Below the pieces are notes generated by a model, which did no database searches, had not been told where the DNA came from, and saw nothing but the letters and a program-made list of their open reading frames with translations. From an uncultured Bacteroidota bacterium (GTDB lineage Bacteria; Bacteroidota; Bacteroidia; Chitinophagales; Chitinophagaceae): a DNA stretch of 64,000 nt. The translations under genes and the position numbers were made by a program. Positions 28,385 to 38,000 of this stretch are shown one piece after another. The stretch lies in the NCBI GenBank assembly GCA_937928385.1, contig CALEZD010000042.1:1-64000 (forward strand), in the 5' to 3' direction. Numbering within the stretch: position 1 is the stretch's first letter; the number at the start of each line of letters is the position of its first letter.

Positions 28385-28544
28385 AGCATCAAATATAAGG
28401 CTAATGCATTGATAAACAGGGGGGATATTTAGCTAAGGCTTTCTTAAATAATGCCGTGGGAAAATTGTTATTTTACCTTTTGGTAATCCGCTGCATACAC
28501 TGGATAAGACAAGTACATACAGCCCGTTTTTTGCCGCAGCCGCC

Positions 28545-30056
28545 GTGCTGTGCATAGGTGTGTGGCTGCTGTACCCCTGGTACCAATATTATATTGACCC
28601 GGACGCTACCGCTTACCTCACCATAGCCAAACGCTATGCCACGGGCGACTACGACAAAGCCATCAACGGGTATTGGAGCCCATGGAGTATATGGCTGACC
28701 GCACTGGTGATGCAAACGGGGCTGAATGCTTTTCCCGCTGCTATTATCATCAACACACTGGGGGCTATTGCTTTCCTGTATGGTAGCCAGGCGCTGGCTG
28801 CAGTGCTCAGGGTAAAGAAAGGCATACAGTGGCTGATGGCTTCTACGCTGGCGCTGTTTCTCTGTTATGCAGTGTACAAACAAACCTTCAGCGACCTGTG
28901 GATGTGCGGCTTCCTGCTGATAGGGCTGCGGCTGATGCTCTACGACAATTTTACTACAAAACCACTACTTTGGATATTACTGGGCATTACCGGCACACTG
29001 GCCTACTTCGCCAAGCAATACGGCTTTCATTTCTTCATACTCAATACCATCGTTTGTACTTTCTTCATCGCCGGTGGCAACCGTAAACAATGGCTCATCA
29101 TATCAGCCGTAGCAATAACAGTAATGATAGCCGGCAGCCTGCCCTGGCTCTGGCAACTTCATGATAAATACGGCGCATGGATGACCGGCACCGCCGGCAA
29201 GCTGAACCTGAGTTGGTACCTGCTGGGCCACCCTATATGGAAGGAGGGCATAGAGGTACTGCTGCCACCCGTATATGCCGACAGCCCTTACTATTGGGAA
29301 GACCCCTGGTGGGTAAATGGTGACACACCACATTTCTACAGCTCATTCAAACTCTTTGCATTACAGGTAGTAAGAGTGGTGTATAATACTATCAAGCTGG
29401 TGCAGAGTATGGGGGCTATATCGGCCTTCTACGCTGTGGTATGGTTACTGGGGTTGAGTATGGCATTGTCTAAAAAAATCAGAGAAGAACTGAGCACGGT
29501 GCAATGGGTAGCGCTGGTGTCCTTCCTCATCTTCCCGCTTGGGTTTTTACTCATCAACTTCGAGCCGAGATATATATGGTACACCCTGCCATTGAGCTTC
29601 ATCATAGGCGCCTGGGGCGTGCAACATATACAGCAGTATGTCAATCCGCTATTGCAAAGGGTGATTATATGGGTATTCGCGCTCAGCTACCTGGTAACGC
29701 CCATGAAGGAAATGCAGGAGATGTACCTGGACGGGCAGGATGCCTACGATATTGCGCAGGTATTGCAACAGGAAGGAATCAGCGGCAGCTTCGTTACCAA
29801 TGTAAACAGCGGTGCCGATGTACACTTTATAGAACGCATAGCCTACCATAGCGGCAATGCTTACTACAACATGCCCACCGCCGCGGTACAACCATTACTA
29901 CTGAAAGACATGCGCCGCTACGGTGTACAATACTTCTACTACCTGTACCGCGGCAACCCCGATAGCTTCATCTTCCGCGATGAGCAGGGCCGCCCCTTCC
30001 CTGTAGTGTATAATGACGGAAGGTTACAGGTGTTTGAGATAACGCCTTTGCCTTGA
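28545..30056 (+). CDS. GT39/PMT-like polytopic glycosyltransferase
   Basis: A 503-residue protein from the GTG at 28545, with about ten to twelve membrane helices and a C-terminal soluble periplasmic part. An acidic loop after the first helix (YQYYIDPDATAYLTIAKRYA) fits the catalytic loop of GT-C enzymes such as GT39. The true start may be the CTG at 28500, which adds 15 residues (beginning DKTSTYSPFFAAAA) and restores a complete first helix; the frame is open back to TAA at 28449. A TACCTTTT box at 28474-28481 supports transcription starting just upstream. GT-C enzymes use lipid-linked sugars to modify proteins or glycans; the substrate here is unknown. Confidence 0.8.
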   Translation: MLCIGVWLLYPWYQYYIDPDATAYLTIAKRYATGDYDKAINGYWSPWSIWLTALVMQTGLNAFPAAIIINTLGAIAFLYGSQALAAVLRVKKGIQWLMASTLALFLCYAVYKQTFSDLWMCGFLLIGLRLMLYDNFTTKPLLWILLGITGTLAYFAKQYGFHFFILNTIVCTFFIAGGNRKQWLIISAVAITVMIAGSLPWLWQLHDKYGAWMTGTAGKLNLSWYLLGHPIWKEGIEVLLPPVYADSPYYWEDPWWVNGDTPHFYSSFKLFALQVVRVVYNTIKLVQSMGAISAFYAVVWLLGLSMALSKKIREELSTVQWVALVSFLIFPLGFLLINFEPRYIWYTLPLSFIIGAWGVQHIQQYVNPLLQRVIIWVFALSYLVTPMKEMQEMYLDGQDAYDIAQVLQQEGISGSFVTNVNSGADVHFIERIAYHSGNAYYNMPTAAVQPLLLKDMRRYGVQYFYYLYRGNPDSFIFRDEQGRPFPVVYNDGRLQVFEITPLP

Positions 30057-30169
30057 GAGTTCAAACGCTTCCGCTCCTGGAGTGGGGAGCAAATACAACG
30101 CTCTCAACTGTATATCCTTTAAATGATTGCCCGGATAGTTGCAGTAGTATTTTATCCATTGAAGAACAA

Positions 30170-30198
30170 TAAAAAAACGCCCCGCATACACGGGGCGT
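30170..30198 (-). terminator. Intrinsic terminator of the OM barrel gene
   Basis: An 8-base G/C-rich stem ACGCCCCG / CGGGGCGT (30177-30184, 30191-30198) followed on the minus strand by a run of seven T. It lies just after the stop of the minus-strand gene at 30226. Confidence 0.85.
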
Positions 30199-30225
30199 CT
30201 ATATCTTAATATTACCAATTATTAA

Positions 30226-30984
30226 TTATTCATCATCTTCGTCTGCTTCTACTTTCATAGGGCGCAGATCATCTCCGGGCTTTACATTGCCGGTTTTTGT
30301 TTTGCAGTTGAAGTTTTTAGATACACCAAAGTTGAATTGGTTACCCCAGGTAAACATAAAAGTGCTCTGGTCGATAGTACCGTTCAGTGCAGTTGGAGAT
30401 TTTGGAGTATCGTAGCTGGTAGTCCTGTAGCCCAGTCCACCGAAACCGAAGTTCAGCGCCATACCATCGTAAACAAACACCTGTACCATTGGCGTAATAG
30501 AAGCCTGGAAACCATTGTAGTAGTCGTAACCGTAGATGATTGTCTCTACTATTTTGTTAGCACCGAAATCTACAGCCCTTGTTTCAGCTTCAGATACATC
30601 CTGTCCGGATACATAGCTCAGGTCTACCTGTGTGAACAGTGACAACCAGTTGTTAACGGGCTTTGTATAACGGAAGAACACGCCTGCCTGCCATTCCCTT
30701 GTTTCCATAGCATTCCTGTTCCAGGTATTTGCTGCAGGAGACATCCTGTTTTCAGTAAACATGCTCATAATACCACCCTGAACACCCAGTGTGATGTTAT
30801 TGGTAAACTGGTAACCTACGCCGGGGCTAACGTTCCAGTTAAATTCTCTCATTTCAGTACCACCGCCATTGTCGGTTTTGTCATGGCTCAGGCCAAGGGT
30901 ACCGTATACAAGAACACTATTTTTTTGTGCGCTGGCTACGCCTATAGAAGACACTGCCAGTAAAGCGAGAATAAGTTTTTTCAT
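30226..30984 (-). CDS. Outer membrane beta-barrel (porin family) protein
   Basis: A 252-residue protein with a Sec signal peptide (MKKLILALLAVSSIGVASAQ). The ATG at 30984 is preferred over one 9 bases upstream because it starts exactly at the signal peptide. The mature part alternates hydrophobic and polar residues with Tyr/Trp-rich strands (VGYQFTNNITLGVQGGIMS, WQAGVFFRYTKPVNNWLSLF), typical of eight-stranded OmpA/OmpW-like barrels in Bacteroidota. The acidic tail (VEADEDDE) is unusual. Single gene with its own terminator at 30170-30198. Role unknown, probably structural or transport-related in the outer membrane. Confidence 0.85.
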   Translation of the reverse strand: MKKLILALLAVSSIGVASAQKNSVLVYGTLGLSHDKTDNGGGTEMREFNWNVSPGVGYQFTNNITLGVQGGIMSMFTENRMSPAANTWNRNAMETREWQAGVFFRYTKPVNNWLSLFTQVDLSYVSGQDVSEAETRAVDFGANKIVETIIYGYDYYNGFQASITPMVQVFVYDGMALNFGFGGLGYRTTSYDTPKSPTALNGTIDQSTFMFTWGNQFNFGVSKNFNCKTKTGNVKPGDDLRPMKVEADEDDE

Positions 30985-31087
30985 ACAGATCATGCGTTTT
31001 ATAATGAAACAAATGTATATCCTCTTTGGCTATTATGCAATAGCTATAGACAAAATAACATACAGAATTAATTAATTATAATATATG

Positions 31088-31603
31088 CTACTTTTTGAAC
31101 CAGCCGCTATACATCACATAGTTGTTGGCTATGCGTTCTACCTCCCCCTCCAGTAGCTCCGGGCTGATGTCTTTTACCTTTTTGGCGGGCACCCCGGCAT
31201 AAATACTGCCCGATGCCACCTGTGTGCCCTCCAGCACTACCGCTCCTGCCGCTATTATGCTGTTCTTGCCTATATGTACATTATCCATCACTATAGCGCC
31301 CATGCCTATCAGCACATTATCCTCTACCGTGCAGCCGTGTACTATGGCGTGGTGACCTATAGATACGTTATTGCCAATGATGGCTTTGGTCTTCTGGTAA
31401 GTGCAATGTATACAGGCGCCATCCTGCACATTTACCCTGTCGCCCATGCGTATGCTGTTGACATCGCCACGCACAACGGCGTTGAACCATACGCTGCACT
31501 CCCTGCCCATCACCACATCGCCCACTACGGTAGCATTTTCCGCTATATAGCAGTCATCAGATATATTAGGCAATACTCCTTTTACAGGTAATATTAGTGG
31601 CAT
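31088..31603 (-). CDS. Gamma carbonic anhydrase family protein
   Basis: A 171-residue left-handed beta-helix protein of the gamma-carbonic anhydrase/YrdA family. The repeated hexapeptides (ATVVGDVVMGRECSVWFNAV, RGDVNSIRMGDRVNVQDGAC) and the His residues in IHCTYQ and SIGHHAIVHG fit the three metal ligands of the family (equivalents of His81, His117 and His122 of Cam). Activity as a carbonic anhydrase is not certain, since many YrdA-like proteins lack it. It ends at Lys-Lys and is 10 bases downstream of the GT2 gene, so the two are probably co-transcribed. Confidence 0.88.
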   Translation of the reverse strand: MPLILPVKGVLPNISDDCYIAENATVVGDVVMGRECSVWFNAVVRGDVNSIRMGDRVNVQDGACIHCTYQKTKAIIGNNVSIGHHAIVHGCTVEDNVLIGMGAIVMDNVHIGKNSIIAAGAVVLEGTQVASGSIYAGVPAKKVKDISPELLEGEVERIANNYVMYSGWFKK

Positions 31604-31613
31604 GACCTTGTGC

Positions 31614-32330
31614 TTATTTGAATAAATTATACTTCAGGATACAATATATAGCCCTGAAACCATCCTTCCATCCTATTTTCTTTCCCTCTTCGTAGGTGCG
31701 GCCATAATAAGATATGCCTACTTCATATATCCTTATTTTGGGTACTCGGGATATTTTGGCGGTTACTTCAGGCTCAAAGCCAAAACGTTTTTCCTTGAGT
31801 TGTATATTTTGTATAATATCCCGCCTGAAGAGTTTGTAGCAGGTTTCCATATCTGTCAGGTTCAGGTTGGTAAACATATTGGACATAAAGGTAAGCATAC
31901 CATTGCCCAGCGAATGCCAGAAGAAGAGTATCCGGTGGGGGTTGCCACCCGCAAAACGTGAGCCGTACACTACGTCTGCAAAACCATCAAGCACAGGCTT
32001 CAGCAGTTGGTTATATTCCTGCGGGTCGTATTCCAGGTCAGCATCTTGTATCACCACATATTCGCCTTTAGCCTTGCTGATACCTGTATGCAGTGCTGCA
32101 CCTTTGCCCTGGTTTACTTCGTGCTTGTAATAGCTGATGGGAAGATCGGGGTTAGTGGCCTGGTAATTCAGTATGGCTTCTTCGGTGTTGTCCCTGGAGC
32201 AGTCGTTTACTATGATTACCTCTTTCTGTATATTTCCTATCAGCTCCACAGCTTTTATACGGTTGAGTATATTGTGTATAGTAGGGCCTTCGTTGTATGC
32301 AGGAATGACTATAGAAAGTGTTTGATGCAT
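31614..32330 (-). CDS. GT2 family glycosyltransferase, soluble
   Basis: A 238-residue GT-A fold glycosyltransferase related to dolichyl-phosphate mannose synthase (DPM1-like). It shows LSIVIPAYNEGPTIHNIL, VNDCSRDNTEEAIL, the DxD-type metal motif IQDADLEYDPQEY and VYGSRFAGGNP. Unlike the GT2 at 23539 it has no C-terminal membrane helices. A polyprenyl-phosphate sugar product is likely by family. It starts 145 bases from the divergent thyA and is followed by the gamma carbonic anhydrase gene after 10 bases. Confidence 0.88.
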   Translation of the reverse strand: MHQTLSIVIPAYNEGPTIHNILNRIKAVELIGNIQKEVIIVNDCSRDNTEEAILNYQATNPDLPISYYKHEVNQGKGAALHTGISKAKGEYVVIQDADLEYDPQEYNQLLKPVLDGFADVVYGSRFAGGNPHRILFFWHSLGNGMLTFMSNMFTNLNLTDMETCYKLFRRDIIQNIQLKEKRFGFEPEVTAKISRVPKIRIYEVGISYYGRTYEEGKKIGWKDGFRAIYCILKYNLFK

Positions 32331-32433
32331 GAGCTCACTTATATATTAAGTTTCAAAAATAATATGATTTGTTTAAGAATTATCGGTTTATAGCGGTTAT
32401 CTTATTTTTCTGAGATAAAATTCTGCTTTGAGT

Positions 32434-32441
32434 TACCTTTG
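32434..32441 (+). promoter_or_regulatory. Putative -7 box of thyA
   Basis: TACCTTTG, 34 bases before the thyA ATG at 32476. It lies inside the longer open frame that begins at 32428, supporting the downstream start. Confidence 0.4.
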
Positions 32442-32475
32442 TTATTATTGTTACAACATATTCTTACCGGGAAGT

Positions 32476-33270
32476 ATGAGGGCATATTTAGATTTACTGC
32501 AACATATATTGGACAACGGCGCTGAGAAGAGCGACCGTACAGGCACAGGCACTATCAGTTGCTTCGGCTACCAGATGCGGTTCAACCTGCAGGATGGTTT
32601 CCCGATGCTGACGACCAAAAAGCTGCACCTAAAGTCTATTATACACGAGCTGCTCTGGTTCCTCAATGGCGATACCAATATTAAATACTTGAAAGATAAC
32701 GGTGTAGCTATATGGGACGAATGGGCTGATGAACATGGCGACCTGGGCCCTGTATATGGTCACCAGTGGCGCAGTTGGGCGGGTGCCGATGGTAAGACTT
32801 ACGACCAGATCAACGAGGCTGTACGATTATTGAAAACCAACCCCGATAGTCGCCGTATTATCGTCAATGCATGGAATGTAGCTGATTTATCAAAAATGGC
32901 ATTAACACCCTGCCATGCTTTGTTCCAGTTTTATGTGTCTAATGGCAAGCTGAGTTGCCAACTTTACCAGCGCAGTGCCGATGTATTCCTGGGTGTGCCC
33001 TTCAATATTGCTTCTTATGCATTGCTAACTATGATGATGGCGCAGGTATGTGGCCTGGAGTATGGCGAATTTGTACACACCTTTGGCGATGTGCACCTGT
33101 ACAGCAACCATATAGAGCAGGCGAAACTGCAGTTAACAAGAGAACCTTTTCCACTACCCACTATGAAGATTAACCCGGAGGTTAAAGATATTTTCGGTTT
33201 CAAATTTGAAGACTTTACACTTGAAAACTACCAGTCGCACCCGCATATCAAAGCGCCGGTAGCGGTTTAA
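32476..33270 (+). CDS. thyA: Thymidylate synthase
   Basis: ThyA methylates dUMP to dTMP with methylenetetrahydrofolate. From the ATG at 32476 the protein is 264 residues, the same length as E. coli ThyA, and the nucleophile Cys falls at position 146 (LTPCHALFQFYV). Other motifs are DRTGTGTISCFGYQMRFNL, the phosphate-binding SRRIIVNAWN and DVFLGVPFNIASYALL followed by HTFGDVHLYSNH. The open frame extends to 32428, but those 16 codons are not family-like and overlap a -7 box. It is followed 68 bases later by folA, which regenerates tetrahydrofolate from the dihydrofolate ThyA makes, a coherent functional pair. Confidence 0.97.
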   Translation: MRAYLDLLQHILDNGAEKSDRTGTGTISCFGYQMRFNLQDGFPMLTTKKLHLKSIIHELLWFLNGDTNIKYLKDNGVAIWDEWADEHGDLGPVYGHQWRSWAGADGKTYDQINEAVRLLKTNPDSRRIIVNAWNVADLSKMALTPCHALFQFYVSNGKLSCQLYQRSADVFLGVPFNIASYALLTMMMAQVCGLEYGEFVHTFGDVHLYSNHIEQAKLQLTREPFPLPTMKINPEVKDIFGFKFEDFTLENYQSHPHIKAPVAV

Positions 33271-33338
33271 GAAAACGTGTTGTATCACGATACTTTTTGT
33301 CCCGATAGTTATCGGGATTGACTTTTAACTTTTGACGT

Positions 33339-33845
33339 ATGATATTATCAGCAATAGTTGCCATGTCTGAAAATAACGCTATCGGCAGAGATAATGATTT
33401 GCCATGGCACCTGCCCGACGATCTGAAGTTTTTCAAACGTACCACCCTGGGCAAGGCTGTGCTGATGGGCAGAAAAACTTACGACTCTATGGGCAAGCCT
33501 CTCCCCAACAGGTTGAATATTGTGGTATCGTCACGCAAAGATTTACATCCGCCTGAAGAGGTATTATTGTACGACAACATTGATGATGCTGTAACCCGCC
33601 TGCAACAGGAAGATGCAGATGAGGGCTTTATTGTAGGTGGTGGTAAGATATTTGAGCAAACCATGGACAGGGTAGACAGGATATACCTGACGAGGGTACA
33701 TACTGTTATCAGCGACGCTGAAGCATTCTTTCCGCATATAGACCATACGCACTGGAAGCTGAGCTGGAAAGAAGAGCATCCGGCAGACGAAAAACATGCT
33801 TACGCCTTCACCTTCGAGCAGTGGGACAGGGTTAATGAAATATAA
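33339..33845 (+). CDS. folA: Dihydrofolate reductase
   Basis: FolA reduces dihydrofolate to tetrahydrofolate with NADPH, recycling the folate oxidised by ThyA. The 168-residue protein has the standard N-terminus ILSAIVAMSENNAIGRDNDL followed by PWHLPDDLKFFK (acidic active-site residue in the LPxDLxxF motif), VLMGRKTYDSMG, and IVGGGKIFEQ. It is 68 bases after thyA; the gap contains a small CCCGAT-AGTT-ATCGGG hairpin (33301-33316) and a CTTTTAACTTTTGAC tract also seen before the DUF6371 gene. A strong terminator follows at 33845-33873. Confidence 0.96.
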   Translation: MILSAIVAMSENNAIGRDNDLPWHLPDDLKFFKRTTLGKAVLMGRKTYDSMGKPLPNRLNIVVSSRKDLHPPEEVLLYDNIDDAVTRLQQEDADEGFIVGGGKIFEQTMDRVDRIYLTRVHTVISDAEAFFPHIDHTHWKLSWKEEHPADEKHAYAFTFEQWDRVNEI

Positions 33846-33873
33846 AAAGCACCGTGCATAGCACGGTGCTTTT
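33845..33873. terminator. Bidirectional intrinsic terminator after folA
   Basis: A 13-base stem AAAAGCACCGTGC / GCACGGTGCTTTT with a three-base loop lies between the convergent folA and the small gene at 33894. Confidence 0.85.
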
Positions 33874-33893
33874 CTTTTGAGGCAGTAATTATA

Positions 33894-34091
33894 TTAACCG
33901 CCGAAGTTTTTCATTATATCAGAAAGCGGGTTATCGCTATCGTTTTTCGTCGCCAGGAAATTTTCTATCATCGGGTGCATCATGGGCGGCACTTTCGATT
34001 GTATGAATTCTTTAATCACTTCCAGCGCTTTGGCAGCCTGTTCTTCATTAAGGCCCGCTTCTTCAGTCAGTTTTTTTACCAGTTCGTTCAT
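33894..34091 (-). CDS. Small helical protein downstream of clpX
   Basis: A 65-residue protein predicted to be helical (MNELVKKLTEEAGLNEEQAA, then ALEVIKEFIQSK), ending in Gly-Gly. The first half resembles the two-helix N-terminus of DUF2267-like proteins, but no family can be named safely. It lies 31 bases after the clpX stop on the same strand and before the shared terminator, so it is likely co-transcribed with clpX. Whether it assists or is a substrate of ClpXP is not shown by the sequence. Confidence 0.7.
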   Translation of the reverse strand: MNELVKKLTEEAGLNEEQAAKALEVIKEFIQSKVPPMMHPMIENFLATKNDSDNPLSDIMKNFGG

Positions 34092-34122
34092 TAGTGTTTT
34101 TATATTACGTGTTAGCTTAAGT

Positions 34123-35367
34123 TTATGCTGCTTTCAGTTGGTCAAGCTTGGTATGCTCCAGCATCTGGCGGGCATACTCCAGTGTCAGTACAAAGTTCTG
34201 CTTATCTGTTTCCGATGGCAGGTCGAACATGGCATCGGTCAGTATCATTTCGCATATAGCCCTCAGGCCGCGTCCACCCAGCTTAAACTCTATGGCTTTG
34301 TCCACCATGTAGTCCAGTACATCTTCTTCCACTGTCAGCTCGATGCCCTCGTATTCAAACAGTTTTTTGTATTGTTTGATGAGTGCGTTCTTAGGCTCGG
34401 TGAGTATTTTCTTCAATGCGTCACGGTCCAGCGGGTTCAGGTAGGTTACTATCGGCAGCCTGCCCAACAGTTCAGGTATCAGCCCGAATGTGCGCAGGTC
34501 TTGTGCGTTTACGTATTGCAGCAGGTTGCTCCTGTCCAGCTCTTTTGTGGCCTTTATGGCATTGTAGCCTATAGACGATGTCTGCACACGGCGGGCTATC
34601 ATTTTATCCACCCCCTCAAAAGCGCCACCGCATATAAATAATATGTTCTGCGTATTAACCTTCACCAGCTTTTGTTCAGGGTGCTTGCGCCCCCCCTGTG
34701 GCGGCACCAGCACTTCCGTTCCTTCCAGCAATTTCAGCATAGCCTGTTGTACGCCTTCTCCACTTACATCGCGGGTAATAGAGGGGTTGTCTCCCTTACG
34801 GCCTATCTTATCTATTTCGTCTATATATACTATGCCCTGCTCCGCAGCAGCTATATCGTAGTTGCAGCTCTGCAGCAGTCGTGCAAGTATGCTTTCCACA
34901 TCTTCGCCAACATACCCTGCTTCGGTAAACACGGTAGCATCTACTATGGCAAAGGGCACCTGAAGCAACCGGGCAATGGATTTTGCCAGCAGCGTTTTAC
35001 CCGTACCTGTTTCTCCCACCATGATGATGTTGGACTTCTCAATCTCTACATCATCAACCGTAGGATGCATCAGCCTTTTGTAGTGATTGTATATCGCAAC
35101 CGACATTACCTTTTTGGCCGAATCCTGCCCTATCACATATTGATCCAGGAAATCTTTAATTTCTTTGGGTTTATATATTTTATGTTTCTTCAGGGTATCG
35201 CGGTTGTCTTTCGCCGGTTTGGCATCACCTACTGTTTCCTGCAGCAGGTGGTGGGCGTTTTCTGTACACGCATCACATATATTTCCTTTTACACCTGTAA
35301 AGAGGATATTTACTTCACTTTCCAGCCTGTCGCAAAACGAGCACCTTTTTTCACCTTGTCTTGACAT
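34123..35367 (-). CDS. clpX: ATP-dependent Clp protease ATP-binding subunit ClpX
   Basis: ClpX unfolds substrates and feeds them to ClpP. From the ATG at 35367 the protein is 414 residues, the family length; the open frame extends 37 codons upstream but the zinc-binding domain begins here (Cys9, Cys12, Cys31, Cys34 in CSFC and CDAC). The AAA+ module shows Walker A GETGTGKT, pore loop GYVGED, Walker B IVYIDEIDKIG, sensor-2 GGRGLRAICE and the IGF-type loop region reads SSIGYNAIK. ClpP is not adjacent. It is divergent from priA, with less than 100 bases between the starts. Confidence 0.97.
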   Translation of the reverse strand: MSRQGEKRCSFCDRLESEVNILFTGVKGNICDACTENAHHLLQETVGDAKPAKDNRDTLKKHKIYKPKEIKDFLDQYVIGQDSAKKVMSVAIYNHYKRLMHPTVDDVEIEKSNIIMVGETGTGKTLLAKSIARLLQVPFAIVDATVFTEAGYVGEDVESILARLLQSCNYDIAAAEQGIVYIDEIDKIGRKGDNPSITRDVSGEGVQQAMLKLLEGTEVLVPPQGGRKHPEQKLVKVNTQNILFICGGAFEGVDKMIARRVQTSSIGYNAIKATKELDRSNLLQYVNAQDLRTFGLIPELLGRLPIVTYLNPLDRDALKKILTEPKNALIKQYKKLFEYEGIELTVEEDVLDYMVDKAIEFKLGGRGLRAICEMILTDAMFDLPSETDKQNFVLTLEYARQMLEHTKLDQLKAA

Positions 35368-35463
35368 TAATAATATATTAGTCTGCAAAAATACAAAGAA
35401 ACTTGTAAGTGGTAAAGAATACCTCTGCATGGGCATAAACTCTTTTGTGTAATTTGCACAAAC

Positions 35464-37950
35464 ATGCCTGCTGCTCAATTATATACATCACACCATCAAG
35501 CCGGATATGCAGATGTGATTTTACCCCTCAGCCTGCCGGGTTTGCTCACTTATGGCGTGCCGGTAGATATGCAGGAACGTGTGCAGATAGGTATGCGGGT
35601 AGAAGTGGCATTGGGCAGAAACAAATTGTATTCAGGCATAGTAGGCCGGTTACACAGCAACAAACCCGATGCCTACCAGGTAAAACCCATACGCGCCCTG
35701 CTGGATGAAGAACCGGTAGTGAATGAAATGCAATTGAAATTCTGGCAATGGATAGCTGAGTATTACATTGCTGCCCCTGGAGAAGTGATGCAGGCAGCAC
35801 TGCCAGCGCATCTGAAACTGACGGGCGAAACAAGGGTGCAGTGGATGCCTGCCGACAACGACGTAGTGTACGAGTGGAGCGACAAGGCCTTTGCCGCTGC
35901 TGACGAATTGGAGCGGAGAAAAGAACTGAAACTGAGTGAGCTGCGTGCCATAACAGGCCCACGCCACTTTGCCGAAGTGCTGAATGAACTGCTGGAAAAC
36001 GAAACCATCGTTATACATGATGAACTGGAAACAGCCTACCGTCCTAAAAAGGAAAAAGTAGTACGGCTGAACGTGCTGTATAAAGAAGAAACAGAACTGC
36101 ACAGGTTGTTCGACGAGTTGCAACGGGCGCCTAAACAGCTCAGCCTGTTGATGGCCTATATCGAGCTATCTGTAAAATACGGTGCTGTTACGCAAGATGC
36201 ATTGACAGAACGTGCATCAGCTACTGCAGCCCAGGTAAAGGCCCTGGCAGATAAGGATATTTTTACAATAGAGGAAGTAGCTGTTGACAGGATAGCTGCT
36301 GATAATACAGCCGCGTTCAACGAGGTGGTGCTGACTCCGGCGCAGCAGAAAGCATACTATGAACTGGAAACCGCACTTGACACAAAAGATGTGGTACTGC
36401 TGCAAGGAGTAACCGGCAGCGGCAAAACCATGCTGTATATCAAAAAACTGAAAGAGTGTATTGAGCAGGGCAAACAGGCAATACTGCTGCTGCCCGAAAT
36501 AGCACTGACCACACAATTAGTCAGCAGGCTATATGCTTACTTCGGCAATGATTTAGGTGTTTATCACTCGCGCTTCAGCAACAACGAACGTGTGGAGATA
36601 TGGGAGAAAACCAGGTTGGGTAAATATAAAATTATCGCCGGGCCGCGTTCAGCCTTGTGGTTGCCCTATACGGATGTTGGTTTGATCATCGTAGATGAAG
36701 AGCATGACGTATCCTATAAACAGAAAGACCCCTCACCACGCTTTCATGCCCGCGATGCTGCTATATATTTAGCTTCGCTGCATAATACTAAAACTATCCT
36801 GGGTTCTGCTACCCCATCGGTAGAAAGCCTGTACAATGCACGGCAGGGAAAATATGGTTTCGTCAATTTATCAGAACGATACCTGGGTGTGCAAATGCCG
36901 GCTATTGAAACCATCAATGCCAAATCGTTGGAAAGCATGCGCAAGCAAGGGGTAAAAATGATTACTCCCGAACTGCACAACGCCATTGCGGAAACACTGG
37001 CCAGGCATAAGCAGGTGGTTTTGTTTCAAAACCGCAGGGGGTATGCCCCTTTCCAGGTATGCCTGATGTGTGGCTGGGTACCACATTGCAAGAATTGCGC
37101 CGTATCACTCACCTACCACAAGAGCACGGATAAACTACATTGTCATTATTGTGGCCTGCGCGCGGCTGTAGTGCATGTTTGCCCTTCCTGCGGCAGCAAC
37201 AGGTTGCAAAGCAAAACATTCGGAACTGAAAAAATAGAAGAGGAGATAACACAGCTATTCCCGCAGGCCAAGGTGGCACGTATGGATGTAGACAGCATGC
37301 GCCACAAAACCAGCTTTTCAGAACTGTTTGACAAACTGGAAAAAAGAAAGATAGATATACTGGTAGGCACGCAGATGGTGGTAAAGGGCCTCGACTTCGC
37401 GCCTATCGAGCTGGTAGGTATTCTCAGCGCAGACAGCCTGCTCAATTTCCCCGATTTCAGGGTGAATGAACGGGCGTTCCAGCTAATGGAACAAGTAAGC
37501 GGACGTGCCGGGCGTACTGATGGCAAAGGCAAGGTGTTGATACAGGCGTACAATATGACGCACCCTGTATTGCAATGGGTAAAGGAACATGATATACAGG
37601 CTTTTTATGAGCACGAGATAAGATACAGGCAGCAGTTTGCATATCCTCCTTTTACACGTTTCATAAAAATCACCTTTAAACATATCGACGAACCCAAAGC
37701 GGTGGCAGCAGCGGGGCAAATGGCACAGGCATTACAACAAATAGCCGCAATAGGCGTGCAGGGCCCTGTGCAGGCGCTAATACCAAGAGTACGTAATTTG
37801 TACGTGCAGGAAGTATGGATAAAATGCCCCAGGAACAAATCAGTATTACAGGAAACAAAATCCTATATCCGAACACAAAAAGACATCATCACTGCTGCTA
37901 AAGGAATGAGCAGTGTGCAGGTACACTTTGATGTTGACCCTATGGGATAA
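35464..37950 (+). CDS. priA: Primosomal protein N' (replication restart helicase PriA)
   Basis: PriA recognises stalled replication forks and reloads the replisome. The 828-residue protein has the N-terminal DNA-binding domain (about 1-190), a helicase core with Walker A GVTGSGKTMLY (about 313-323), Walker B VDEEHDVSYKQKDPSPRFHA, and the eight-cysteine zinc module (CLMCGWVPHCKNC, CHYCG, CPSCGS) inside helicase lobe 2, followed by VGTQMVVKGLDF and GRAGRTDGKGKVL. Length is slightly above the E. coli protein. Start ATG at 35464 is close to clpX on the opposite strand. It is convergent with the ferritin-like operon. Confidence 0.96.
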   Translation: MPAAQLYTSHHQAGYADVILPLSLPGLLTYGVPVDMQERVQIGMRVEVALGRNKLYSGIVGRLHSNKPDAYQVKPIRALLDEEPVVNEMQLKFWQWIAEYYIAAPGEVMQAALPAHLKLTGETRVQWMPADNDVVYEWSDKAFAAADELERRKELKLSELRAITGPRHFAEVLNELLENETIVIHDELETAYRPKKEKVVRLNVLYKEETELHRLFDELQRAPKQLSLLMAYIELSVKYGAVTQDALTERASATAAQVKALADKDIFTIEEVAVDRIAADNTAAFNEVVLTPAQQKAYYELETALDTKDVVLLQGVTGSGKTMLYIKKLKECIEQGKQAILLLPEIALTTQLVSRLYAYFGNDLGVYHSRFSNNERVEIWEKTRLGKYKIIAGPRSALWLPYTDVGLIIVDEEHDVSYKQKDPSPRFHARDAAIYLASLHNTKTILGSATPSVESLYNARQGKYGFVNLSERYLGVQMPAIETINAKSLESMRKQGVKMITPELHNAIAETLARHKQVVLFQNRRGYAPFQVCLMCGWVPHCKNCAVSLTYHKSTDKLHCHYCGLRAAVVHVCPSCGSNRLQSKTFGTEKIEEEITQLFPQAKVARMDVDSMRHKTSFSELFDKLEKRKIDILVGTQMVVKGLDFAPIELVGILSADSLLNFPDFRVNERAFQLMEQVSGRAGRTDGKGKVLIQAYNMTHPVLQWVKEHDIQAFYEHEIRYRQQFAYPPFTRFIKITFKHIDEPKAVAAAGQMAQALQQIAAIGVQGPVQALIPRVRNLYVQEVWIKCPRNKSVLQETKSYIRTQKDIITAAKGMSSVQVHFDVDPMG

Positions 37951-37976
37951 AAAATGCCCTGCATAAAGCAGGGCAT
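37946..37976 (-). terminator. Intrinsic terminator of the ferritin-like operon
   Basis: A 9-base stem ATGCCCTGC / GCAGGGCAT (37954-37962, 37968-37976). The T-run lies on the minus strand, so it mainly stops the operon ending at 38001; it also overlaps the end of priA. Confidence 0.8.
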
Positions 37977-38000
37977 CACTATATGAGTTGGGATTGTTGT

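Noticed and set aside
33301..33316. Hairpin CCCGAT-AGTT-ATCGGG between thyA and folA as terminator
   Set aside because: Short stem with no T-run after it, and the downstream gene is functionally linked; more likely a small repeat or attenuating hairpin.
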